Source: Xanthobacteraceae bacterium (GTDB taxonomy: Bacteria > Pseudomonadota > Alphaproteobacteria > Rhizobiales > Xanthobacteraceae). From it: a DNA stretch of 37,341 bases. Positions within the stretch are counted from its first letter, which is position 1. Every line of letters starts with the position of its first letter. The position numbers and the translations under genes are program-made. Positions 31,831-37,341 of this stretch are shown here, one piece after another. Location: contig JAIESR010000085.1 in the NCBI GenBank assembly GCA_019745775.1, positions 1-37,341 on the forward strand, in the 5' to 3' direction. The notes under the pieces were generated by a model. That model did no database searches. It was given only the letters and a program-made list of their open reading frames with translations, and had not been told where the DNA came from.

Positions 31831-32443
31831 TCATGTTCACGTCATCGACGATGACGACGCGATGCGCGACTCGCTGGAATTCCTGCTCCGGGCAGCGAAG
31901 ATCGATGTTCGAACCTACGATTCGGCCGCAGCGTTCCTCACTTCATTACCGGATGGTGCAACTGGATGTGTCGTGACGGATGTCCGGATGCCCGGCCTGA
32001 GCGGCATCGATCTCTTGCGCCAACTTAAGGCGCGCGGATCGACCATGTCGGTCATCGTGATCACAGGCCATGGTGACATCCAGCTTGCGGTCGAAGCGAT
32101 GAAGATGGGCGCTGCCGATTTCCTGGAAAAGCCTTTTGATGATGAGGTTCTGCTGGCGTCCGTCAGGGCAGCGATCGACCGCGTGCAAAAGGATGCGCAA
32201 CGCGAGACCGAGCGCGCAAACCTCAACCATCGGCTTGCCTCGCTGTCCGCGCGCGAACGGGATGTCCTGGACGGCCTGGTCGCCGGGAAGGCCAACAAGG
32301 TCATCGCACTCGACCTGGGCATCAGCCCGCGAACGGTCGAGATCTACCGCGCGCATGTGATGACGAAGATGAATGCGGGCAGCCTCTCCGAGCTCGTCCG
32401 GATGGCGCTGCTCGCCGGTGTTCTCGAGGCTGACAAAGCTTAG
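31817..32443 (+). CDS. fixJ: Response regulator FixJ
   Basis: A 208-aa response regulator. The receiver (about 5-120) has an acidic pocket at D11-D13, phospho-acceptor D55 in VVTDVRMPG, the conserved Thr in VIVITGHGD, and Lys in FLEKPF. The C-terminal LuxR-type HTH (about 145-205) reads LSARERDVLDGLVAGKANKVIALDLGISPRTVEIYRAHVMTKM. This matches FixJ, which, when phosphorylated by FixL at low oxygen, activates fixK. The ATG overlaps the fixL stop, so the pair is coupled. The gene itself is intact, although its kinase gene carries a frameshift in this sequence. Confidence 0.93.
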   Translation: MPPGSHVHVIDDDDAMRDSLEFLLRAAKIDVRTYDSAAAFLTSLPDGATGCVVTDVRMPGLSGIDLLRQLKARGSTMSVIVITGHGDIQLAVEAMKMGAADFLEKPFDDEVLLASVRAAIDRVQKDAQRETERANLNHRLASLSARERDVLDGLVAGKANKVIALDLGISPRTVEIYRAHVMTKMNAGSLSELVRMALLAGVLEADKA

Positions 32444-32460
32444 CCCTGACCTGCTGGAGC

Positions 32461-32474
32461 TTGAGCTAGGTCAA
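32461..32474 (+). promoter_or_regulatory. FixK/FNR-type box before single-domain receiver
   Basis: TTGAGCTAGGTCAA fits TTGA-N6-TCAA. At class II spacing transcription would begin near 32509, which excludes the TTG at 32507 as a start and favours the ATG at 32540 for the receiver gene. Confidence 0.55.
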
Positions 32475-32539
32475 GGTACTGCCCGCAGATCTGCGATCTT
32501 GATGCCTTGTACAACCGCGGCTCGCACGTGGACAAAGGC

Positions 32540-32926
32540 ATGATCGGCCATTCCAGCATTACACGTGACTGCAGGACCGTTCTGATTGTCGATGACGATC
32601 CGGCAGTGCGCAATTCGCTGCAATTCATGTTGGAAATCGAAGGCTTCGTGGTCAGGGCCTACGCGCGCGGGTCCGATCTATTGAATGATCCCCACATGCC
32701 GGAAACTGGCTGCCTGGTGATCGACTACAGGCTGCCAAGCATGAACGGTCTCGACCTGCTGTCGGAGTTGCGCCGCCGCAAGGTAGAGCTGCCCGCCATT
32801 CTTGTGACGACGGATCCAAGCTCCTCACTGCGCGCGCAGACCGCGGCCGCTGGGGCGCTATTGATTGAGAAGCCCTTGTTGACTGAAGCCCTGTTCGACG
32901 GCATTCGGGCCGCAATGCAAGCGTAA
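32540..32926 (+). CDS. Single-domain response regulator receiver
   Basis: A receiver with no output domain, 128 aa from the ATG chosen. It has the acidic triad D18-D20 in LIVDDDP, phospho-acceptor D62 in VIDYRLPSMNGLDLL, a Thr pair in LVTTDPSS, and the conserved Lys in LIEKPL. The pattern is FixJ-like (ALLIEKPL..EALFDGI). Genes of this kind stand next to fixLJ in Bradyrhizobium, where a stand-alone receiver lies between fixJ and fixK2. It may compete for phosphate from FixL or another kinase. In-frame TTG (32507) and GTG (32528) starts exist; the ATG best fits the predicted transcription start. It may be autonomously FixK-controlled. Confidence 0.85.
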   Translation: MIGHSSITRDCRTVLIVDDDPAVRNSLQFMLEIEGFVVRAYARGSDLLNDPHMPETGCLVIDYRLPSMNGLDLLSELRRRKVELPAILVTTDPSSSLRAQTAAAGALLIEKPLLTEALFDGIRAAMQA

Positions 32927-32956
32927 CGCCACCCTGCCTGCTCGTCACGACATTGA

Positions 32957-32970
32957 TTGACTCAGATCAA
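32957..32970 (+). promoter_or_regulatory. FixK/FNR-type box before a 34-aa membrane protein
   Basis: TTGACTCAGATCAA has an ATCAA half and a TTGAC half. A class II start near 33005 would sit 20 bases before the small gene's ATG and just ahead of its AGGAG, an ideal arrangement. Confidence 0.6.
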
Positions 32971-33024
32971 GGCCGGAGGCGGACGATTCCCCGAGGATGA
33001 AAGAGTCATCCGCAGGAGTCTCAC

Positions 33025-33129
33025 ATGCCTATCGAAACAGTTCTCACCCTCGCCGCCATTGTCGCCGCCTTTGCAATCTTCGGTATCGTTCTCGCCTGGG
33101 CCGAGCACCAGACCCATAAGCACGGCTGA
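33025..33129 (+). CDS. 34-aa single-span membrane microprotein
   Basis: The frame begins MPIETVLTLAAIVAAFAIFG, continues through a membrane span to VLAWAEHQ, and ends with the basic, His-containing THKHG. AGGAG sits 6 bases before the ATG and a FixK-type box precedes it at correct spacing, so the gene is well supported despite its size. Its plan resembles small subunits of terminal oxidases (one span, short charged tail), although it is neither CcoQ nor a recognised CydX. Similar short proteins seem familiar from rhizobial genomes, but I cannot name a family. Function unknown; an oxidase accessory or membrane stress peptide is inference. Confidence 0.72.
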   Translation: MPIETVLTLAAIVAAFAIFGIVLAWAEHQTHKHG

Positions 33130-33153
33130 CCCGGCGCTGGTTCGCAAGGCCCT

Positions 33154-33549
33154 TTAGGCCGCCGTCTCAACCGAGATCACCTTGAAGGTATGGACGTCGC
33201 CGTCGTCTTCGGTGATCGAGACGTATTCGCCGGGCGTGAAGGCGTGAGTGCCGAAGCGATAGCCCGCCTCGTCGTCATCGGTCCTGCTGGCGTCGTAGTC
33301 GAAAACCCAGCGGGCATGCTCGGCCCCGCCCGGCTTATGCAATAACCTGCCCACCTGCTCAGGCTCACCGTTCCAGAACCGCCGCACGCGACAATGCTCC
33401 CGGTGGCGGCGCCAGAGATCGGGGTCAATGCGCCCCTTGGCATCGATTGGTGCCACAAATTCGTAGCCGTGGTGCGACGAGCCCTGCGGAAACGCTTTGG
33501 AGCGCGCCAGATGGAGGCGGATGCGTTTGAGTGCATGGGGAAGCGACAT
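33154..33549 (-). CDS. Conserved hypothetical protein, 131 aa
   Basis: A soluble protein with an amphipathic N-terminus (MSLPHALKRIRLHLARSKAFPQGSS) and several conserved-looking segments: HHGYEFVAPIDAKGRIDPDLWRRHREHCRVRRFW, a WVFDYD strand, and FGTHAFTPGEYVSITEDDG. The ending resembles a small beta-barrel. I do not know the family's function. The ATG at 33549 is preferred over a longer frame because GAGG precedes it and the upstream extension looks unlike coding. It points left toward the microprotein gene and away from the NSS transporter. Confidence 0.72.
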   Translation of the reverse strand: MSLPHALKRIRLHLARSKAFPQGSSHHGYEFVAPIDAKGRIDPDLWRRHREHCRVRRFWNGEPEQVGRLLHKPGGAEHARWVFDYDASRTDDDEAGYRFGTHAFTPGEYVSITEDDGDVHTFKVISVETAA

Positions 33550-33610
33550 GGTTCCAACCTCGCAGGTTACGGTGCGTCCGCTCATCTTCCCGCACCCGGC
33601 CACGCCGGCT

Positions 33611-33624
33611 TTGATCTAGCGCAA
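33611..33624. promoter_or_regulatory. Degenerate FixK/FNR-like box in a divergent gap
   Basis: TTGATCTAGCGCAA keeps a full TTGAT half, but its other half is CGCAA instead of ATCAA. It lies between the divergent 131-aa hypothetical and the NSS transporter, with class II spacing possible for both. The mismatch makes it weak. Confidence 0.3.
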
Positions 33625-33685
33625 CGGACTGGCATCCGATATTGCCGAAGCTGCCATCGAACGTGGCCGGGAGTGCTCGCAACGA

Positions 33686-35047
33686 ATGACAGCGACAAGA
33701 GACCGCTGGTCCGGCAGGAGCGGCTTCGTCCTTGCGAACGTCGCTGCGGCGGTCGGACTCGGAAGCATCTGGAAGTTCCCTTACGAGGTCGGCACCAATG
33801 GCGGCGGCAGCTTCGTCATCTGCTATGTGGCCGGGCTGATCCTGATCGTTCTTCCGCTGATGCTGTGTGAGCTAGCGATCGGACGCCACGGGCGCTCCGA
33901 CGCCATCAAAAGTGTCGCCGCTGTTGCCGAGGGCGCTCACGCGTCGCGATGGTGGGCATCGTTCGCGCTCCTCGGTGTAGTCACCGGCATCCTGATCCTG
34001 AGCTTCTATTCCGTGATCGGCGGCTGGGCGTTGGCCCACGTCGTCGAAACCATGATGTACGGCTTGCCTCCCCAGGACGCCGCCGAAGCCAAAGCTCGTT
34101 TCGACGCGTTCTTGAGCTCGCCGACGACCCTTCTGCTCTACCACCTGGCCTTCATGGCGATGGCTGTCGCTATCGTCGCACGGGGCGTATCGAAAGGAAT
34201 CGAACGGGCCTGCATGATCCTGATGCCGACCTTGATCGCCTTGATGGTCGTTCTTGCGGTTTACTCTCTCGCCCGCGGTGGCTTTTGGCCAACCTTGCAC
34301 TATCTTTTCGCGTTCGACCTCTCGAAAATTACACCCAAGGTCGCTCTGGAAGCGCTCGGATTGGGCTTCTTTTCAATCGGCGTCGGCCTGTCGATCATGA
34401 TCGCCTATGCCGGCTATGCGGACCGCACGATCAACTTGAAACAAGTCGCTATCCTGACGCTGGTCAGCGATACGGCGGTTTCTTTCCTCGCAGCGTTTGC
34501 GATCTTTCCGATCGTCTTTGCCGAAAGCCTCGACCCTTCGAGCGGGCCCGGCCTGGTATTCGTTACGCTGCCGCTGGCGTTCTCACACATGCCGTTCGGC
34601 ACCGCCGCTGCGATCGTCTTTTTCGCGCTGTTGCTGGTGGCGGCGATCGGCTCCGCCATCTCGTTTCTGGAGCTGGCGACGGCGCCGCTGCAACATGCGC
34701 TCAGATGCTCGCGATCGTGCGCGAGCATCATCTGCGGCACGATCTGCTGGGCGCTGGGGATCGTGACCGTGCTGTCGTTCAATCGGTGGGCTGAATGGTT
34801 CCCGCTTGCCTCGGTTCCCGGCTTCGCACGCTCGACCTGGTTCGACCTGATCGACCACCTCACCTCGAACGTGCTCTTGCCGATCGGAGGCTTCGGTATC
34901 GCCGTTTTCGTCGGCTGGGCCGTTCCCCGGCGGATGATCGCCGAGGAACTCGGGCTTGGAAAAGCCTCGCTCAAGGCCCTTTACGTGGTGTTGCGATACA
35001 TCGTTCCGGCCGGCATCGCCACAGCCAGCCTAGCGGTGTTCCTATAG
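33686..35047 (+). CDS. Sodium:neurotransmitter symporter (NSS) family transporter
   Basis: A 453-aa membrane protein of the NSS/SNF family, which imports amino acids or related compounds with sodium. The first-span signature is clear: SGFVLANVAAAVGLGSIWKFPYEVGTNGGGSF, containing the unwound region and sodium-binding residues. ELAIGRHGR follows, and eleven or twelve spans are visible. It has the short bacterial form, like LeuT and MhsT. GGGAG lies about 12 bases before the ATG. Its substrate is unknown. The gene converges with the amidohydrolase gene after a 30-base gap. Confidence 0.92.
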   Translation: MTATRDRWSGRSGFVLANVAAAVGLGSIWKFPYEVGTNGGGSFVICYVAGLILIVLPLMLCELAIGRHGRSDAIKSVAAVAEGAHASRWWASFALLGVVTGILILSFYSVIGGWALAHVVETMMYGLPPQDAAEAKARFDAFLSSPTTLLLYHLAFMAMAVAIVARGVSKGIERACMILMPTLIALMVVLAVYSLARGGFWPTLHYLFAFDLSKITPKVALEALGLGFFSIGVGLSIMIAYAGYADRTINLKQVAILTLVSDTAVSFLAAFAIFPIVFAESLDPSSGPGLVFVTLPLAFSHMPFGTAAAIVFFALLLVAAIGSAISFLELATAPLQHALRCSRSCASIICGTICWALGIVTVLSFNRWAEWFPLASVPGFARSTWFDLIDHLTSNVLLPIGGFGIAVFVGWAVPRRMIAEELGLGKASLKALYVVLRYIVPAGIATASLAVFL

Positions 35048-35077
35048 CTCCCGCGCTGCCTTTGACGAGAATCTCCG

Positions 35078-36316
35078 TCATGCGGCGAGATTGCCGTATT
35101 TGACGAGGTTTTCGCGCTGCTTCTCATTGCGCGGCGGCAGCTTGAAGAGCCGCGCCGCGGTTCCTCCCAGGATGTTGTGCTTGGCTTTCTTGGACAGGAA
35201 CGGGAGATCGTAGATCGTCGAAGGCAGATCGAAATCCCAGTGCGGATAGTCCGAGGCATAGAGCAACTGCGTTTCGGCGTTCATCATCCGGAACGTGCAC
35301 TCCATGGCCTCTTGGTCCTGAATCTCGATCGGCTGCGTGGAGTAGTACATGTCGCGCATGTAGTCGGACGGCTTTTTCTTCAAGAGCGGTGCTTCCGACG
35401 GCCGCATCATGTACTCGTGATCGAGCCGTTGCATGAGAAAAGGAATCCAGGCCAGACCTGCTTCGATCCAGATCACCGGCAGGTTCGGGAAGCGCTCGCC
35501 CATGCCGTTGATGACCCAGTTCGTGCAATGCAGGATGTTGTAGAAGGAGAAGCCGAGCGCATGCACCGACAGGAAGCGGTTGCAAGCCCGGAATACAGGT
35601 TCGCTCCAGTTCGGACCGGAATGGAACGAGAGCGAGAGACCGCGCTCTTCCATCGCCCGATAGACCTTCATGAGTCCGTTGTCGTTGACCTGGATGTTGC
35701 GGACGGTCGTGACCATGAAGCCGGACACGCCTTTGCGATGGCCAAAGGTCTCGACCTGGCGCAGCGACGCGTCCGGATCCGAGAACGGCAGACACAGCGC
35801 GGAGTAGAAGCGCCCGTTTGACTCGGGCAGCACCTTCTCGGTGAGCCAGCGGTTGTAGGCCCAGCATAAGTCGGCCTCCATCTCTTTCTGCGGATGCAGG
35901 CCGATGTTGAGCATGCCGGTGGGAAAGAGGCACGAATAGTCGACGCCCATCGCATCCATCCAGCGCTCGCCCAGTTGCACGTCGCGGATGCGGCCCGGGT
36001 CCGTCTTCTCCGTCGATCGTAGCGGATAGCGCGTCACCCGCCCTCCCATATCCTGGGTGAAGCCGGCCTGCGACGGCACCAGCCCGCGACGTCCCAGCGC
36101 GCGTCCCCCGATCGACAGCTGGCGCAAGACGTCGTTCTCCATGAACGGCAGAATCTGATCGAAATTCTCATTCTCGTAGTGATGAGCGTCGCAGTCGACG
36201 ATCAGCATGTCGTCGTACTTGCGCTGCACTGCTTGCCTGCGAGCGTGCGCCAGCAGTTTGGTGGTGTTTAGTTCCTCGACGGTGACACGTCGGCCACGTT
36301 CCGCGAGCATTTCCAT
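35078..36316 (-). CDS. ACMSD-type metal-dependent amidohydrolase
   Basis: A 412-aa TIM-barrel hydrolase or decarboxylase of the amidohydrolase-2 (ACMSD) family. Metal and catalytic candidates are D43-A-H45-H46 in VDCDAHHYEN, H232 in FHSGPNW, H263 in ILHCTNW and D356 in ASDYPHWD. The IEAGLAWIPFLMQRLDHEY segment is typical of larger members found in aromatic-acid and hydrocarbon catabolic clusters. AGGAGG 7 bases before ATG 36316 fixes the start; a longer frame begins 23 codons earlier without such a site. It is the third gene of a leftward unit after a Rieske ferredoxin and a small hypothetical gene. Hydrolysis or decarboxylation of a ring-cleavage product is a plausible role. Confidence 0.88.
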   Translation of the reverse strand: MEMLAERGRRVTVEELNTTKLLAHARRQAVQRKYDDMLIVDCDAHHYENENFDQILPFMENDVLRQLSIGGRALGRRGLVPSQAGFTQDMGGRVTRYPLRSTEKTDPGRIRDVQLGERWMDAMGVDYSCLFPTGMLNIGLHPQKEMEADLCWAYNRWLTEKVLPESNGRFYSALCLPFSDPDASLRQVETFGHRKGVSGFMVTTVRNIQVNDNGLMKVYRAMEERGLSLSFHSGPNWSEPVFRACNRFLSVHALGFSFYNILHCTNWVINGMGERFPNLPVIWIEAGLAWIPFLMQRLDHEYMMRPSEAPLLKKKPSDYMRDMYYSTQPIEIQDQEAMECTFRMMNAETQLLYASDYPHWDFDLPSTIYDLPFLSKKAKHNILGGTAARLFKLPPRNEKQRENLVKYGNLAA

Positions 36317-36360
36317 CCTGAGTCCTCCTGCAATCTTGTTTCGGGTTTGGTCGTATGGCG

Positions 36361-36705
36361 TTACCGGCCGGTCCAGCTCTGCCACATGCCCAGTTCGAAC
36401 ACGGCGAGGTTGACGGCACGCAGCAAGCCGCTGGCCGTCACCATGACGTCGGTCGGGCTGACGTGGCTGCGCTGCGTGAATGGCAGCAGATCGCGACCGG
36501 CCTCGACTTGCGCTGCGTAGGCCTTGCAGCCCGCGGTCATCAGCGCCTGCAGGGCCTGCGGGGAGAGCGCGTCGAGGCGTCCCGCCGACAGATCGCGCTC
36601 GATCGTGGCTGCAAGCCGTATCGCGTCGGCGGAAAGCGCCGAAAGGCGCCTGCGCGCCGGTGCGGCGCGGCGGCTTTTCGTGGCCCCTGCTTTAGGTGAC
36701 GACAT
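36361..36705 (-). CDS. Hypothetical protein, 114 aa
   Basis: I do not recognise a family. The N-terminal 30 residues are basic and Ala/Arg-rich, and the rest looks all-helical: IRLAATIERDLSAGRLDALSPQALQALMTAGCKAYAAQVEAG, then SHVSPTDVMVTASGLLRAVNLAVFELGMW. Its ATG overlaps the end of the Rieske gene by 14 bases, and the amidohydrolase starts 44 bases after it. It is therefore locked into this operon and is probably a small accessory subunit. Genes of this size often accompany ACMSD-type and Rieske genes in catabolic clusters, but no activity is claimed. Confidence 0.7.
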   Translation of the reverse strand: MSSPKAGATKSRRAAPARRRLSALSADAIRLAATIERDLSAGRLDALSPQALQALMTAGCKAYAAQVEAGRDLLPFTQRSHVSPTDVMVTASGLLRAVNLAVFELGMWQSWTGR

Positions 36706-37057
36706 AGACCTCGTCCCCGCGCTGCACGACCTTGTAGCTCCGCAGCTTCAGCCGGCGATCGGAGATGCATTCGCCGGTCTTCATGTCGTATTCGTAGCCG
36801 TGCCAGGGGCAGACGAAGTTCATGTCGCTGCCGGAGAAATAGAGGCCGCGCGAGGTCTTGTCCGGGTTAAGCCGCTCCTCGACCCTGGCGATGGTCAGGC
36901 CTTCGCAAGCCGGGCCGCCCTGGTGCAGGCAGAAATTGCTGTAAGCGTAGTATTGGTCACCATGGCGAAAGACGCCGACCTCATTGTCTCCGTCGAAAAT
37001 GATCCGGCGGTCGCCGTCCTTGAGCTCGTCCGCCTTGGCGACGAATTTTTCAGCCAT
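36692..37057 (-). CDS. Rieske [2Fe-2S] ferredoxin-like protein
   Basis: A 121-aa soluble Rieske protein with the cluster ligands C43-x-H45 (NFCLHQGG) and C83-x2-H86 (FVCPWHGYEYD). It resembles ferredoxin components of ring-hydroxylating dioxygenases. GGGGAG lies 7 bases before ATG 37057, which also marks where homology begins. No large oxygenase subunit or reductase is in the window, so its partner is either outside or a different enzyme. It leads an operon with a small hypothetical and an ACMSD-type amidohydrolase. A perfect FixK box lies 81 bases upstream. Confidence 0.9.
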   Translation of the reverse strand: MAEKFVAKADELKDGDRRIIFDGDNEVGVFRHGDQYYAYSNFCLHQGGPACEGLTIARVEERLNPDKTSRGLYFSGSDMNFVCPWHGYEYDMKTGECISDRRLKLRSYKVVQRGDEVYVVT

Positions 37058-37137
37058 GCGCAATCTCCCCGTTTGCGACGGCGCCAGATGTGCCGTCAAT
37101 TAGCGAACTGTTGAGCGACAGGGCACTCCGCACGTTT

Positions 37138-37151
37138 TTGATCTAGATCAA
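37138..37151 (-). promoter_or_regulatory. FixK/FNR box before Rieske-amidohydrolase operon
   Basis: TTGATCTAGATCAA is a fully symmetrical TTGAT-N4-ATCAA, the best box in the window. Class II spacing puts the start near 37103, giving about a 46-base leader for the Rieske gene. The next gene to the right lies outside the window, so a divergent target cannot be excluded. Confidence 0.7.
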
Positions 37152-37265
37152 ATAGTCCAAGTGCAGCACGGGAGCGTTGCAAAAACGCCGTAACACCGTT
37201 CACTTGCGAACGACTTTCGTTTGCATCTCTGAAATTCTTCTTCGACCAGAGCGGATCAAATTGCC

Positions 37266-37341
37266 TCTAGCAGGCTGCTGAAGAACTCACATCTTGGGCC
37301 GGTGCGAAGTGTTTTGATGCATTTTTGGCCCAGCTAGGCTT
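37266..37341. mobile_element. Possible insertion-sequence terminal region (partial)
   Basis: The last 76 bases begin with TAGCAGGCTGCTGAAGAACT, then a GTGTTTTGATGCATTTTTGG stretch. GGCTGCTGAAGAA-type ends are familiar from IS1182-like and related insertion sequences. No transposase frame is within the window, so the call rests only on recalled similarity of the end. Confidence 0.35.

Noticed and set aside
32507-32539. TTG start extending the receiver protein
   Set aside because: It coincides with the predicted transcription start and adds residues with no receiver homology.
1-37341. CRISPR arrays, tRNA or rRNA genes, phage or conjugation genes
   Set aside because: No regularly spaced repeats, cloverleaf sequences, ribosomal RNA stretches or recognisable phage or transfer proteins were seen by eye.

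Overview
The window is high-GC DNA from an alphaproteobacterium, most likely a Hyphomicrobiales member near Bradyrhizobium, Rhodopseudomonas or other Nitrobacteraceae/Xanthobacteraceae. The reasons are a complete fixNOQP-fixGHIS block, a heme-PAS FixL with FixJ, a cysteine-free FixK-type Crp/Fnr regulator, several TTGA-N6-TCAA operators, and the mix of TctC/Bug receptors, DUF3891 and FkbM genes. I see no tRNA, rRNA or CRISPR array. The only mobile-element trace is a possible insertion-sequence end at the extreme right.

Left part (1-9000): an uncharacterised 136-aa gene, then a catabolism-flavoured group. It holds two NMT1/THI5-like periplasmic-binding-fold proteins without signal peptides, an Asp/Glu racemase/maleate isomerase-family protein that lacks cysteine at both expected catalytic positions, an FAD aromatic hydroxylase and a TctC receptor. 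A DUF982-like gene, a DUF3891 gene and an FkbM methyltransferase follow. An inverted pair of REP-like palindromes lies at 3886-3984.

Middle-left (9200-13900): a Met/His-rich DUF305 gene broken by an in-frame TAA, a His-rich secreted protein, then a leftward aromatic-ring operon. Its order is VOC-type extradiol dioxygenase, LigA, LigB, FAD monooxygenase. The operon's upstream region carries a FixK-type box plus a separate palindrome.

Centre (14000-24100): the cbb3 oxidase genes ccoNOQP and the assembly genes ccoGHIS on the minus strand. A secreted cytochrome c diverges from ccoN, and each of the two has its own perfect FixK box. Next come a CBS-BON protein and the fixK-like regulator, with a possible FixJ site upstream.

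Right part (24200-33130): a micro-oxic and stress group. It contains a tandem universal stress protein, a VIT1/CCC1 metal transporter translationally coupled to a DASS transporter, a large acyl-CoA synthetase-GNAT (Pat-like) protein, fixL (frameshifted in this sequence), fixJ, a single-domain receiver and a 34-aa membrane microprotein. FixK boxes stand before most of these units.

Far right (33150-37341): a conserved hypothetical, an NSS sodium symporter, then a leftward Rieske ferredoxin / hypothetical / ACMSD-type amidohydrolase unit behind a perfect FixK box. The unifying picture, which is inference, is an oxygen-limitation regulon (FixL to FixJ to FixK) that drives the high-affinity oxidase and may also reach oxygen-using aromatic catabolism genes nearby.
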